Positions 26,659 through 36,128 of a stretch of 64,000 nt of DNA are shown here, in pieces. Position numbers and translations under genes: made by a program. A model generated the notes under the pieces. That model saw nothing but the letters and a program-made list of their open reading frames with translations, ran no database searches and was not told the origin of the DNA. How positions within the stretch are numbered: position 1 is the stretch's first letter; the number at the start of each line of letters is the position of its first letter. Source of the DNA: Campylobacter ureolyticus ACS-301-V-Sch3b (GTDB lineage: Bacteria; Campylobacterota; Campylobacteria; Campylobacterales; Campylobacteraceae); NCBI RefSeq assembly GCF_000413435.1, contig NZ_KE340326.1, positions 908,927 through 972,926 on the forward strand, written 5' to 3'.

Positions 26659-27864
26659 ATGCTTTATATACTAATAATACTGTTTTTGGCTTATAGCTTG
26701 TTTAAGATTTTTTTAGAAATTTGCGAGCTTAAATTTGTAAAAGAAGAGATAAAAAAAGAAGCTGTTATTTTAGATGAAAAAACATACAAAGAAGCCGGAA
26801 ATATTACTATTTTTAATAAAAAATTTGTTATTTTTACTTTGATATATGAATTTTTCATAACCATTTGTTGGCTTAGTTTTGGATTAAGACTTTTGTATCA
26901 AAATATGGTTTTAAACAATACTATTTTTGAAAATTTAGTCTTTGTGATAAGCTTTTTTTTAATTGGTGGAATTTTAAGTTTGCCTATTGATATTTATTCT
27001 AAATTTGTAAAAGATAAAAAATTTGGTTTTTCAAATTTGAGTGTTAAAACTTTTTTATTTGATTTATTAAAATCTTTTTTACTAAGTGTTATATTTGGCT
27101 CAATAGTTGTTTATTTGCTTTTAATTTGCATAAATTTTTTAGGAAATTTTTGGTGGTTTTGGGCTGCAATTTTATCATTTGTAATCGTTTTGATTATAAA
27201 TTTTTTATATCCTACTTTAATCGCTCCACTTTTTAACAAAATGGAAATTTTAAAAGATGATGCTTTAAAAGAAAGCATTGAAGCACTTCTAAAAAAATGT
27301 GGATTTAAAAGTAGCGGTGTTTTTACAATCGATGCTAGCAAAAGAGATAATCGCCTAAACGCTTATTTTGGTGGTTTTGGAAGCTCTAAAAGAGTAGTTT
27401 TGTTTGATACACTTATAAAAAAACTTACAAAAGATGAAATTTTAGCTGTTTTAGGTCATGAACTAGGGCATTTTAAAAACAAAGATATTTTAAGAATTTT
27501 AGTTTTTTCAGCTATTTTATTTTTTGTTATTTTTGGTCTTTTGGGAAATTTGCCAGAAACCATTTTTAACGCTGTTGGAATTGAAAAAAGTGGTGGAAGT
27601 ATTATAGTGATGATAGCCATTTTATCAAATTTGCTTTCATTTATTATAACTCCACTTCAATCTTTTTTAAGCAGAAAAAGAGAGTTTGCGGCTGATAAAT
27701 TTGGTGCTAAAATGCAAAATAAAAATGACATGATAAATGCTCTAAAAAAGCTTGGAGGCGAGAATAAAGCTTTTCCTAAATCACACAAGCTTTATTCAAA
27801 TTTTTACCATTCTCATCCAACTTTGTATGAGCGAATTTGTGAGTTAAATGATGAAAATATTTGA
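26659..27864 (+). CDS. M48 (Ste24/HtpX-like) membrane metalloprotease
   Basis: A 401-residue membrane protease related to eukaryotic CAAX protease 1 (Ste24). Several hydrophobic segments occupy residues 1-200; the zinc site is HELGH at 267-271, with the third ligand in the KREFAADKFG segment near 345. The Ste24-type end SHPTLYERI is also present. Bacteria lack prenylated CAAX proteins, so the role is probably membrane protein quality control. It overlaps prmC by 17 bases, as part of a rightward operon running through the UDG-like gene and the periplasmic protein. Confidence 0.9.
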   Translation: MLYILIILFLAYSLFKIFLEICELKFVKEEIKKEAVILDEKTYKEAGNITIFNKKFVIFTLIYEFFITICWLSFGLRLLYQNMVLNNTIFENLVFVISFFLIGGILSLPIDIYSKFVKDKKFGFSNLSVKTFLFDLLKSFLLSVIFGSIVVYLLLICINFLGNFWWFWAAILSFVIVLIINFLYPTLIAPLFNKMEILKDDALKESIEALLKKCGFKSSGVFTIDASKRDNRLNAYFGGFGSSKRVVLFDTLIKKLTKDEILAVLGHELGHFKNKDILRILVFSAILFFVIFGLLGNLPETIFNAVGIEKSGGSIIVMIAILSNLLSFIITPLQSFLSRKREFAADKFGAKMQNKNDMINALKKLGGENKAFPKSHKLYSNFYHSHPTLYERICELNDENI

Positions 27865-28669
27865 AGCTCTTAAAAAGGGTGAAGAACTTACAACATCTTT
27901 TGTTGCAAGGGAACTTTTAAAATTTCATCTAAATTTAAGTATGACTGAAATTTTACTTAGAATAAATGAAAATTTAGATCATCCTCATAGATATTTTTTA
28001 TTATTAAAAAGATATGAAGATGGCGAGCCGTTAGAGTACATAACGAGTAAAGCAAGTTTTTTAGATAGTGAGTTTTTTATAAAAAAAGGTGTTTTAATCC
28101 CTAGATTTGAAACTGAAATTTTAGTCAAAAAAGTCTATGAAGTTGCAAAAAATTTTACAAATCCTAAAATTTGTGAAATTGGTTTTGGAAGTGGAATAAT
28201 TTCTTTAAGTCTTAAAAAAATGCTTCCAAGTTCCAATATAACAGCTACTGATATTTCAAAAACGGCCTTTGAAGTCGCAAATATAAATGCTAAAAATCTA
28301 AATTTAGATGTAAATTTTATAAACACATCTTATCTTGATGGCATAGATGATAGTTTTGATATCATAGTATCAAACCCACCATATATAAAAAATAGCTATA
28401 AACTTGATAAATGGGTTTTAAATGAGCCAAAAGAAGCACTTTTTGGTGGTGTTAAAGGATATGAAATTTTAGAACACATTATTAATTTAAGTAAAGATAA
28501 AACAAGAATTCTAGCTTGTGAAATAGGCTATGATCAAAAAAGAGCTTTAAGTAAAATCTTAAAAGAAAATGGTTTTGAAGCTAAGTTTTATAAAGATTTA
28601 GCAGGTTTTGATAGAGTGTTTTTAGCCTCAAATTCAAATCTTTTTAAAGATGGTTTTGATGAATTATGA
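27848..28669 (+). CDS. prmC: Peptide chain release factor glutamine methyltransferase
   Basis: Methylates the GGQ glutamine of release factors RF1 and RF2 using SAM, improving translation termination. The 273-residue protein has an N-terminal helical domain and a Rossmann methyltransferase with ICEIGFGSGIIS (SAM loop) and the substrate motif SNPPYI. Two ATG codons stand at 27848 and 27851. It overlaps the protease upstream by 17 bases and the UDG-like gene by 11-20 bases. Confidence 0.95.
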   Translation: MMKIFEALKKGEELTTSFVARELLKFHLNLSMTEILLRINENLDHPHRYFLLLKRYEDGEPLEYITSKASFLDSEFFIKKGVLIPRFETEILVKKVYEVAKNFTNPKICEIGFGSGIISLSLKKMLPSSNITATDISKTAFEVANINAKNLNLDVNFINTSYLDGIDDSFDIIVSNPPYIKNSYKLDKWVLNEPKEALFGGVKGYEILEHIINLSKDKTRILACEIGYDQKRALSKILKENGFEAKFYKDLAGFDRVFLASNSNLFKDGFDEL

Positions 28670-29303
28670 TTTAATGTATATTTTAAAATCCTACAGGGCT
28701 TTTGGATATAAATTTATAGATGAAAGTGTTTTAAATTTGGTTAAAAAAAGCAAATTTAAAGACTTTGATGAATTGCAGCAAAACCTTAATATTTGTGAAT
28801 TATGTAATCTTTCAAAACAAAGAATTAATACTGTTTTTTCTAAAAATAAAAACGCTAAAATTATGATAATTTTAAAAAATCCAAGTGACATTCAAAATAA
28901 AACTGGAGATTTATTATCTTCAAAACTAGTTTTAGAGTTTAAAAACGAGCTTATTAATACCTTAAATTTAAGCGAAGATGATTTATACTTTACTTTTATG
29001 GTAAAATGTCACTCAAATAAAGATATTAAACCTTATGATGAGAGTTTTCAAAGGTGTAAGCCATATCTTTTTGATGAGATTGAAAAACTAAATCCAAAGC
29101 TTATTTTAGCGATGGGTGATGAGTGTTTAAGTGCTATTTTTGAAGATTTTGAAATGTCTAGTTTAGAAACACTTCATGGTTATGTTTTAAAATATAAAAA
29201 AAACTTTGTTTTGCCTATGTTTGATCTTGATTTTGTAAGGTTAAATCCAGCGAAAAAAGAGTTTTTTTTAAATGATATAAAAAAAATTAAAGAGTTGTTA
29301 TGA
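28650..29303 (+). CDS. Uracil-DNA glycosylase-like Fe-S protein with altered active site
   Basis: A 217-residue protein (208 if the ATG at 28659 is used) related to family 4 uracil-DNA glycosylases. The four iron-sulfur cysteines are kept: C49-x2-C52, C120 and C136, as is the core segment LILAMGDECL. But motif 1, usually GEAPG, is LKNPS here, and the HPA motif near the C-terminus is FDLDF. The catalytic positions of known family 4 enzymes are thus missing, so it may not remove uracil, or may act on something else. It overlaps prmC and is followed by the periplasmic protein with a four-base overlap. Confidence 0.75.
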   Translation: MVLMNYDLMYILKSYRAFGYKFIDESVLNLVKKSKFKDFDELQQNLNICELCNLSKQRINTVFSKNKNAKIMIILKNPSDIQNKTGDLLSSKLVLEFKNELINTLNLSEDDLYFTFMVKCHSNKDIKPYDESFQRCKPYLFDEIEKLNPKLILAMGDECLSAIFEDFEMSSLETLHGYVLKYKKNFVLPMFDLDFVRLNPAKKEFFLNDIKKIKELL

Positions 29304-30535
29304 AAAAAATTTTACTAATATTATTGTTAATTTTCTCAAGTTGTTTTGCAAAAATTCAAAAACCTTCTCCTATCCCACCAGCAAGTCTTTATTATCTAGA
29401 CTTTGAACCTGGAATTTGCGATAGTCAATGTTTAAAAAAATTAATTGATGAAAAAAAAGATTTTAGTTTTTTATCAAGATATTCTAAGGAATATTCAAAT
29501 TCTTATCTTGAAAGCTACTATATGAGTTTATCTAGTGGCATTGCAAAGCTTGTTGTAACAAAAGATATGGATTTATCACAGCAAAAAATCGCTGTTTTAC
29601 TTCCTCAAAATATAATAGGTGGATATGCTCACATAGTTTCAAATGCGGTGTTTTCTTATATAATTTCTAAAGATTTAAATGTAAAGGTTAAATTTTATCT
29701 AACCGGAAATGAAAATGAAGCATCATTAATAACTGCTATTGATAAAATAAAAAATGATGGCATTTCTTTAGTCATTGCTCCACTTACTGCAAAAGGCGCT
29801 GAGATAATCGCAAAAAATTCTGATATAAATATGCTTTTTTTCATACCTACACTTCACTATAAAATGGTTAAAGCAAGCAAAGGAAATATCTTTTTTGGAG
29901 GTATTGACTACGAAGATCAAGTTTTAAAACTTTTAGAGCATTCTGATTATAAAAATATAGTTGTTTTTGAGGATAATAGCTTTTTGGCAAAATTTTTAGA
30001 TGAGTATATTTCTTTAAGTGGTGCAAATATAGAAAAAAAAGTTTTAGTTGATGGTGCCCAAACTTCGCTTCTAGGAAGAGTTGATGAGAGTTTAAAAGAT
30101 GTTGATGTTTTTTTAAATTTGCCACTTAATGCAACAGCTAAGATAATTTATGAGCTAAAGATAAATAACTTAGCTCCAAATTCCTTTTTTACAACACAGA
30201 TAAATTATGCTCCAAAACTTTTATCACTTATAGATTTTAAAGATAGACAAAATTTATTTATTGCAAATTCCATTACTCATGTTCCGCAAAATATTGCTTC
30301 TATAAGTTCAATTTTGGGAGTTGATATTTATTATAACTGGATTGCTTATTCAACGGCTATTGGGCTTGATTATTTATACAATGCTTTTGCAAATACTGAT
30401 GATGAGCGAGTTTTTAAAGAAAGGATTGTTGGCTCAAGTATAGGTTATGACACAAAGATTTATAAAACAACAAAGCATAAATTTGAACTTATAAAAGATG
30501 AAGAAGTTAATTTAAACAGCGAGTTTGATTTTTAG
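29300..30535 (+). CDS. Periplasmic protein with type 1 binding-protein-like fold
   Basis: A 411-residue exported protein. The signal peptide (about 1-17) ends FSSCFAK, so it is either a lipoprotein with C15 or a Sec substrate. The body alternates hydrophobic strands and helices, such as KIAVLLPQNIIGGYAHI and NIVVFEDNSFLAKFLDEY, resembling type 1 periplasmic ligand-binding proteins and the C-terminal domain of penicillin-binding-protein activator LpoA. I do not see permease genes next to it, so a transport role is not supported. It shares four bases with the UDG-like gene and ends at a clear terminator. Confidence 0.6.
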   Translation: MKKILLILLLIFSSCFAKIQKPSPIPPASLYYLDFEPGICDSQCLKKLIDEKKDFSFLSRYSKEYSNSYLESYYMSLSSGIAKLVVTKDMDLSQQKIAVLLPQNIIGGYAHIVSNAVFSYIISKDLNVKVKFYLTGNENEASLITAIDKIKNDGISLVIAPLTAKGAEIIAKNSDINMLFFIPTLHYKMVKASKGNIFFGGIDYEDQVLKLLEHSDYKNIVVFEDNSFLAKFLDEYISLSGANIEKKVLVDGAQTSLLGRVDESLKDVDVFLNLPLNATAKIIYELKINNLAPNSFFTTQINYAPKLLSLIDFKDRQNLFIANSITHVPQNIASISSILGVDIYYNWIAYSTAIGLDYLYNAFANTDDERVFKERIVGSSIGYDTKIYKTTKHKFELIKDEEVNLNSEFDF

Positions 30536-30566
30536 TTATAAGTAGAAAATTCTACTTATAATTTTT
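30536..30566 (+). terminator. Rho-independent terminator
   Basis: TTATAAGTAGAA at 30536-30547 and TTCTACTTATAA at 30550-30561 form a perfect 12-bp stem with a two-base loop, followed by TTTTT. It lies directly after the stop of the periplasmic protein gene and overlaps the end of the convergent ybgC gene. Confidence 0.8.
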
Positions 30567-30950
30567 AAAAAACTCTATCATTTTGCTACTCATGGCAGCT
30601 GGTTTTTTATCTACTAAATAAGCTATTTTGATATCGGCTTCAAAAATAAGCTCTTTTTCATCCAAGCTTTTTTCTAAAGAGGCAATTTTATAAATTTTTT
30701 GATTTATAACTAAACTTGCCTTTTTTATACTATTTGGTGTTGAAATAACTTCTAATATATCTCCTAAAAAAGCTGGTTTTATATATGAGGCATTTATATT
30801 TTTAACAACAAAATGCCTATTTGGAGTAAATGGGTCTAGGTTTGAGTTAAATACCATTTCACTTCTTGCACGCTCACAGTATTTTATAAAATTTGTATGA
30901 TATACAATACCGCCCGCATCTGTATCTTCGTAATAAACTCTTATCTTCAT
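30552..30950 (-). CDS. ybgC: YbgC-type acyl-CoA thioesterase
   Basis: A 132-residue hotdog-fold thioesterase that cleaves short-chain or ACP-bound acyl thioesters. The family active-site motif is at the N-terminus: YYEDTDAGGIVYHTNFIKY, with the nucleophilic Asp in DTDAGG. Length is normal. It directly follows a DUF4149-like gene (no gap) on the minus strand. In other Proteobacteria ybgC neighbours tol-pal, which is not the case here. Substrate is unknown, phospholipid-linked acyl groups being likely. Confidence 0.9.
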   Translation of the reverse strand: MKIRVYYEDTDAGGIVYHTNFIKYCERARSEMVFNSNLDPFTPNRHFVVKNINASYIKPAFLGDILEVISTPNSIKKASLVINQKIYKIASLEKSLDEKELIFEADIKIAYLVDKKPAAMSSKMIEFFKNYK

Positions 30951-31451
30951 TTACTTAGCCTCTTTTTTAAGCTCATTTTTAATGCTTGGAAATTTGATAA
31001 AAAACAAAAATGTTTGAGCTATAAGCATGATTTTCATAGTCCATTCGCTAGCTTTATGCATTTGTGCAAAAGAAGCAGTTTGGGTCATTGATGGTCCGAT
31101 TTGTTGTGCATTGACTATATAGTTTGAAAAGTAAAATATAAAAAGTAGGGCTAATACTAAATTTATAAAAGCAAGCATAAAAGTTGAAAATTTAATGTTG
31201 AAATTTTTATTTTTATTAGCTAGATTGATACTTTCTACAGCAAATGCCAAAATTGATATGATAAGTAGAATTTTATTAAATCTTAGAAAAATTTCAGTCA
31301 TTATTTGCCCACTTTGAAAATGTGTTAAAACACCTTCACCAATTAGATTTGCTGGATTAAAAATCACAGGCGCAACAAAAACTCCAGCGCAAATTTCAAG
31401 ACCTGCTAAAATAGCAATCAAAAAAAGATAGATATTTAAAATTCTATTCAT
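30951..31451 (-). CDS. DUF4149-like membrane protein
   Basis: A 166-residue membrane protein with four hydrophobic helices (about 5-30, 55-75, 85-108, 138-155). The GxxxxPVIF element after TM1 (VFVAPVIFNP) and the overall layout resemble DUF4149, a family of unknown function common in Campylobacter and related genera. The stop codon is immediately followed by the ybgC start. A promoter should lie in the 146-base gap shared with the divergent rpmH operon. Confidence 0.7.
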   Translation of the reverse strand: MNRILNIYLFLIAILAGLEICAGVFVAPVIFNPANLIGEGVLTHFQSGQIMTEIFLRFNKILLIISILAFAVESINLANKNKNFNIKFSTFMLAFINLVLALLFIFYFSNYIVNAQQIGPSMTQTASFAQMHKASEWTMKIMLIAQTFLFFIKFPSIKNELKKEAK

Positions 31452-31553
31452 AAATTTCCTTTAAAAGTTTATTTATTTTAAACTTCTAAAATTATACTGC
31501 AAAATGTTAAACACATAAAAAAGTTGTTCTTATCTATTTTTAAGTAATTTTAA

Positions 31554-31561
31554 GATAAAAT
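31554..31561 (+). promoter_or_regulatory. -10 element of the rpmH operon
   Basis: GATAAAAT at 31554-31561, preceded by T-rich blocks at about ten-base spacing (TTTTTAAG and TTTTAAG), is a typical Campylobacter sigma-70 promoter without a -35 box. It is 36 bases before rpmH. Confidence 0.5.
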
Positions 31562-31597
31562 CACCGTTTGGTAAATTAAAAAATTAAAAGGAAAAAT

Positions 31598-31732
31598 ATG
31601 AAAAGAACATATCAACCACATAATGCTCCTAAAAAAAGAACACATGGTTTTAGAGTTAGGATGAAAAGTAAAAACGGCAGAAAAATTATCAATGCAAGAA
31701 GAGCAAAAGGTAGAAAAAGATTGGCTGTTTGA
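31598..31732 (+). CDS. rpmH: 50S ribosomal protein L34
   Basis: A 44-residue basic ribosomal protein of the large subunit, too short for most open-reading-frame cut-offs. The sequence begins MKRTYQPH and contains [15 protein letters not shown] and RRAKGRKRL, which are diagnostic for L34. It has a strong AAAAGGA ribosome site, and its stop overlaps the TTG start of rnpA by four bases. It opens the conserved rpmH-rnpA-yidD-yidC-khpB-mnmE operon. Confidence 0.98.
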   Translation: MKRTYQPHNAPKKRTHGFRVRMKSKNGRKIINARRAKGRKRLAV

Positions 31733-32055
31733 TTGAATTTTCTGCCATAAATAAGGCAGATGAGTTTAAAAAAGTTTATGAGATGGCTAAAAAATGGCAC
31801 ACTGAATTTGCAGTTGTTTATTTTTTGGCTTCTGATGATAGAAAATTTACAGCAATTGCTAGTAAAAAAGTAGGAAAAGCAGTTATTAGAAATCGTGCTA
31901 AAAGAGTTCTAAGAGCGGCATTTGCTAATATGGGATGTGATTTAAAATCAGGATTTTATATTATAATTGCAAAGCCTTCGATAATTAATTTTAGTTTTGA
32001 TTCTATAAAAAAGAGTTTAAGATGGTCTTTTAGAAAAATGGATGCTTTTAAATGA
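31729..32055 (+). CDS. rnpA: Ribonuclease P protein component
   Basis: The protein subunit that helps the RNase P RNA mature the 5' ends of tRNA. The 108-residue basic protein has the family signature [12 protein letters not shown] in the centre. It begins with TTG at 31729, overlapping the rpmH stop, and its own stop overlaps yidD by four bases, so translation is coupled along the operon. Confidence 0.95.
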   Translation: MIEFSAINKADEFKKVYEMAKKWHTEFAVVYFLASDDRKFTAIASKKVGKAVIRNRAKRVLRAAFANMGCDLKSGFYIIIAKPSIINFSFDSIKKSLRWSFRKMDAFK

Positions 32056-32384
32056 AGGGTTTTTTTATAAAAATCATAAAAATTTATCAACATTGCATCT
32101 CACCGCTTTTTCCAGCGGCTTGCAGATACTATCCTAGTTGTTCTGAATATGCCTTGATACAATTTAAGCACAACTTTTGTTTAAAAGCATTTTTTTTAAC
32201 TATTCTAAGAATTCTAAGGTGTAATCAACTTTTTAAAGGCGGAATCGACTATCCTATAATTTATAAAGATTTTTCCGCTGTAAAATTTTCTTTTAAAAAT
32301 AGAAATTTGAAGTTTTTATTTTGGTTTGTTCCTTATAAAAATGGAAAATATTATGTAATAAAATTATATAAAAAGGAAAATTAG
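32052..32384 (+). CDS. yidD: Membrane protein insertion efficiency factor YidD
   Basis: A small 110-residue membrane-associated protein that assists YidC-dependent insertion of inner-membrane proteins. The family core CISPLFPAACRYYPSCSEYA is present, followed by the RCNQLFKGGIDYP block. The tail is longer than in many homologues. It sits between rnpA and yidC, the usual place. Confidence 0.95.
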   Translation: MKGFFIKIIKIYQHCISPLFPAACRYYPSCSEYALIQFKHNFCLKAFFLTILRILRCNQLFKGGIDYPIIYKDFSAVKFSFKNRNLKFLFWFVPYKNGKYYVIKLYKKEN

Positions 32385-32388
32385 CCCC

Positions 32389-33963
32389 ATGATGGATGAA
32401 AAATCACTTCAAAAAAGAGCTATCATTGCAACGCTTCTTGCTTTCATTTTTTTTATAGCTTACGATAGTCTTTATTTATCAAAATTTAGAGATACAAATG
32501 CAACAATTGCCACAAAGCAAGTAAAAACCGCAAACGAAGCACCAAATGTAAAGCTTGATAATCAAAATAAAGCTCCTATTAATACAGTTTCAAAAGAAGA
32601 TAAAACAATAGTAAATATAACTTCAAATTATTTTAATGCTAAAATTGACTCTTTGGGAAGAATAAGTTCATTTAAATTAAATGAAAATATCTATAAAGAT
32701 GAAGAAGGAAATTTTTTAAATTTAATAACACAGTATCCAAAACCATTAGAAGTTAGGTTTGCAAACCAAGAAATTAATAAACTAGCTTTTGAAATTCCAT
32801 ATGAAGCAAGTGTGTCAAACATGGATTTAAATGATGGTGAAAAAAGTGTTGTTCTTACTCAAAATTTGGGTGAAGTTATAGTTAAAAAAACTATAACTTT
32901 TTCAAAAAGGGGTGCCTATAAGGTAAAAGTAGAAACAAATAAGAATGAAAATTACTTTGTAACTCCGGGGCTTAGACCAGATGTTGCAGCAGATAGACTT
33001 ACAATCCATGGAGTATTGCTTAGAAATTTAGAAGATAATCTAGAAATTGTAAAGGATGGAAAAGTAAAAAATAAAGCTCAAACTTATAATAATATCGATA
33101 TTGCATCATCTTTTGATAGATACTATACAACTTTATTTTATAACTTTGAAAAACCTATGAAAGTAGCGCTAAATGAAACAAGTGATGGAGTAAATCAAGC
33201 CTTTGTAGCTGTTGAAGATAGAGTTTTTGAAGTCGGTGGTTTTATAGGACCTAAAAATCATGAGCTTTTAAAATCAATAAATCCTGAATTGAGCGATGTT
33301 ATAGAGTATGGCTGGTTTACATTTATCGCAAAACCTATGTTTTGGTTACTTAATAAGTTTTATACTATGGTTGGAAACTGGGGTTGGGCAATAGTTATTT
33401 TAACTATTTTAATAAGACTTATTTTATCACCACTTACTTATAAAGCTATGATTTCTATGAATAAGTTAAAAGATTTAGCTCCAAAAATGAAAGAAATTAG
33501 AGAAAAATATAAAAACGATCCGCAAAAAATGCAAGCACAAGTTATGGAACTATATAGAAAGCATGGTGCAAATCCAATGGGTGGATGTTTGCCTATGATT
33601 TTACAAATTCCTGTATTTTTTGCAATTTATAGAGTTTTATTAAATGCAATTGAGCTTCAAGGAGCACCTTGGATACTTTGGATAGATAATTTAGCCATTA
33701 AAGATCCATATTTTATACTTCCTATTATAATGGGTGCTGCGATGTATATACAACAACGCCTTACTCCTACAAGCTTTACTGATCCAATGCAAGAAAAAAT
33801 TATGAAATTTTTACCTGTAATATTTATATTTTTCTTTATGACATTCCCAGCTGGACTTACACTTTATTGGTGTGTTAATAATATATTTGCTTTAATTCAG
33901 CAAATTATTATAAATAAAATGTTTAAAAAGAGAAAAGAATTAGAAATGGCGGAGAAAAAATAG
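32389..33963 (+). CDS. yidC: Membrane protein insertase YidC
   Basis: Inserts and folds inner-membrane proteins, alone or with SecYEG. The 524-residue protein has an N-terminal membrane anchor (about 10-28), a large periplasmic beta domain (about 60-320) and the five-helix insertase core (about 330-515) with AIVILTILIRLILSPLTYK and the MGGCLPMILQIPVFFAIY groove region. Two ATGs stand at 32389 and 32392. The stop overlaps the GTG start of khpB by one base. Confidence 0.97.
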   Translation: MMDEKSLQKRAIIATLLAFIFFIAYDSLYLSKFRDTNATIATKQVKTANEAPNVKLDNQNKAPINTVSKEDKTIVNITSNYFNAKIDSLGRISSFKLNENIYKDEEGNFLNLITQYPKPLEVRFANQEINKLAFEIPYEASVSNMDLNDGEKSVVLTQNLGEVIVKKTITFSKRGAYKVKVETNKNENYFVTPGLRPDVAADRLTIHGVLLRNLEDNLEIVKDGKVKNKAQTYNNIDIASSFDRYYTTLFYNFEKPMKVALNETSDGVNQAFVAVEDRVFEVGGFIGPKNHELLKSINPELSDVIEYGWFTFIAKPMFWLLNKFYTMVGNWGWAIVILTILIRLILSPLTYKAMISMNKLKDLAPKMKEIREKYKNDPQKMQAQVMELYRKHGANPMGGCLPMILQIPVFFAIYRVLLNAIELQGAPWILWIDNLAIKDPYFILPIIMGAAMYIQQRLTPTSFTDPMQEKIMKFLPVIFIFFFMTFPAGLTLYWCVNNIFALIQQIIINKMFKKRKELEMAEKK

Positions 33964-34766
33964 TGAAATTTGAAGCATTTACATTAGAAGAGGCTATCAC
34001 AAAAGCCTCTGTTGAGTTAGGATGTTCTGTAACTGAGCTTGATTTTAAAGTTTTGCAACATCCAAAAAGTGGTATTTTGGGCTTTTTTAAAAAAAATGCA
34101 GTTATAGATGCTAAAAAAGTTGGTAATACAAAATCTTTAAAAGAAACAGACAAAAGTAGCGAATCAAAAAAAGCTAAAAAAGAGCAAAATATAGATAAAG
34201 GTGAAAAATCTCAAAAGCTTAAAAAGGATGAGAAAAAACCTCAAAAGCAAAAAAATAATTTTGAAAATAAGAAAGAATTTACAAAACCAAATAATGAAAA
34301 AGTTGAAATAAACAAGGCTATTATTGAAATAAAAAATGGAATTGAGAATCTTTTTAAAAATGATTTTTTCAATATAAATAGCTTTGAGGTAAGCAAATTT
34401 GATGATAAAACTATTTATGTAAAATTAGATGGTGATGATGCGGCACTTTTAATAGGAAAAGAAGGATATAGATATAAAGCAATAACACATCTTCTTCATA
34501 ATTGGATTTATCCAAAATACGGATATCATGTAAGGCTTGAAATTTCACGCTTTTTAGAAAATCAAGAAAAAATGATAGCTGCATATTTGGTTGATGTTAT
34601 TGAAAAGGTAAAAACAACTGGAAAAGCTCAAACTAAGCCTTTAGATGGTGTTTTGGTAAGAATTGCCCTAGAACAACTTAGAAATGAGTTTCCTAATAAT
34701 TATGTCGGTGTTCGCTCTTCAAGACATGGAAAATTTATAGTTATAAGACCAGCAAAAAATGAATGA
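33963..34766 (+). CDS. khpB: RNA-binding protein KhpB (Jag)
   Basis: A 267-residue RNA-binding protein linked to cell elongation and division control in other bacteria. It has an N-terminal Jag_N domain (about 1-55), a lysine-rich low-complexity linker (about 58-115), then KH (about 125-195, with [12 protein letters not shown]) and R3H (about 200-265, ending [16 protein letters not shown]) domains. The start is GTG 33963, overlapping the yidC stop. It overlaps mnmE by eight bases. Confidence 0.93.
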   Translation: MKFEAFTLEEAITKASVELGCSVTELDFKVLQHPKSGILGFFKKNAVIDAKKVGNTKSLKETDKSSESKKAKKEQNIDKGEKSQKLKKDEKKPQKQKNNFENKKEFTKPNNEKVEINKAIIEIKNGIENLFKNDFFNINSFEVSKFDDKTIYVKLDGDDAALLIGKEGYRYKAITHLLHNWIYPKYGYHVRLEISRFLENQEKMIAAYLVDVIEKVKTTGKAQTKPLDGVLVRIALEQLRNEFPNNYVGVRSSRHGKFIVIRPAKNE

Positions 34767-36093
34767 TACAATTGTAGCTATATCTACTGCAAATGGAGTT
34801 GGGGCAGTATCTATTATAAGAGTTAGCGGAAAAGAAGCTTTGGCTATCTCATTAAAACTTTTAAAAACAAAAAAATTAACTCCAAGATATGCAACTTTGC
34901 TAAAAATTTATTCTTTAGATGATGAGCTTATAGATAGAGGTATAATAATTTATTTTAAATCTCCAAAAAGTTTTACTGGAGAGGATATAGTTGAGTTTCA
35001 AACTCATGGTGGATTTTTGATTTCAAATTTAATCATTGATGAGCTTTTAAAAGCTGGTGCTAGACTTGCACAACCAGGAGAATTTAGTAAAAGAGCTTTT
35101 TTAAATGATAAAATGGATCTTGCAAAAGCAAGCTCTATCCAAAGCCTAATAACTGCTAGAAGTAAAGATGCTTTAAAAATTTTAACCTATCAAATGCAAG
35201 GATCGCTTAGTGAATTTGTTGAGTCTTTAAGGGGTGAGCTTGTTAAAACTCTTGCCTATACTGAAGTTTGTATAGATTATGCAGAAGAAGATTTGCCAAC
35301 TGATATTTTAGAAAAAATTAATACTTTACTTAGTAAAAATTATAAAAAACTTGATGAGATTGTTACTATTAGCAAACAAAGAAAAGGGCTTATAGAGGGA
35401 TTTAAAGTAGCCATTATAGGAAAGCCAAATGTTGGAAAAAGCTCTATTTTAAACGCACTTTTATCTTATGATAGAGCCATAATCTCAAATGAAGCTGGTA
35501 CTACTAGAGATTCTATAGAAGAAAGTCTTATGCTAGGAAGCCATTTAGTTAGGATAATTGATACTGCAGGCATTAGAGAGGGTGTTTCAAATATAGAAAA
35601 AATTGGCATTGAAACTGCAATAAAAAAAGCAAATGAGGCCGATATTATTCTAGCAGTTTTTGATAGTTCAGCTAAATTTGATGATGAAGATAGGGCAATT
35701 TTAGAAATATGCGCAGGTCTTGAAAAAAACGATAAAAAAATATTTTATATTTTAAACAAATCAGATTTAATTCAAAAATTTGATAAAAAACTAAATAAAC
35801 CTCTTCAAATTTCAGCCAAAGAGGGCATTGGATTGGTTACTGATGAGTTAAAAAATTATCTTGATACTAAAAACTATGATGGGATTATGCTTACAGCAAC
35901 TTATCAAATAAATGCTGTAAATTCAGCAAAAGATGCAATTTTAAGAGCTAAAAATTTATTAAATGAAAATGAGCTTGAGCTTTTTGCTTATGAAATAAAC
36001 TCAGCAATTAGTGAAATTTCATCTATAACAAGACCATTTGAGAGAACAGAAATTTTAGATGAGATGTTTTCATCATTTTGTTTGGGTAAATAA
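34759..36093 (+). CDS. mnmE: tRNA modification GTPase MnmE
   Basis: With MnmG it installs cmnm5 groups on wobble uridines of tRNA, using methylene-THF and GTP. The 444-residue protein has the N-terminal folate-binding domain, a helical domain, and an inserted G domain with [15 protein letters not shown] and NKSD. It ends with the functional C-(F/L)-G-K tail as CLGK. It closes the rpmH operon; a new promoter for the heptose genes follows. Confidence 0.97.
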   Translation: MNDTIVAISTANGVGAVSIIRVSGKEALAISLKLLKTKKLTPRYATLLKIYSLDDELIDRGIIIYFKSPKSFTGEDIVEFQTHGGFLISNLIIDELLKAGARLAQPGEFSKRAFLNDKMDLAKASSIQSLITARSKDALKILTYQMQGSLSEFVESLRGELVKTLAYTEVCIDYAEEDLPTDILEKINTLLSKNYKKLDEIVTISKQRKGLIEGFKVAIIGKPNVGKSSILNALLSYDRAIISNEAGTTRDSIEESLMLGSHLVRIIDTAGIREGVSNIEKIGIETAIKKANEADIILAVFDSSAKFDDEDRAILEICAGLEKNDKKIFYILNKSDLIQKFDKKLNKPLQISAKEGIGLVTDELKNYLDTKNYDGIMLTATYQINAVNSAKDAILRAKNLLNENELELFAYEINSAISEISSITRPFERTEILDEMFSSFCLGK

Positions 36094-36115
36094 AGTTTTA
36101 TTTATCATAAATTTG

Positions 36116-36121
36116 TATAAT
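36116..36121 (+). promoter_or_regulatory. -10 box of the heptose operon, close to the gmhB start
   Basis: A perfect TATAAT at 36116-36121 lies only seven bases before the gmhB ATG at 36129, and there is no Shine-Dalgarno sequence between them. Transcription from it would begin at or next to the A of the start codon, giving a leaderless message. Confidence 0.45.
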
Positions 36122-36128
36122 ATCTTTC

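Noticed and set aside
31598-36093. Replication origin by the rpmH-rnpA cluster
   Set aside because: dnaA and dnaN are not present and I saw no cluster of DnaA boxes; in this phylum the origin is not tied to rpmH.
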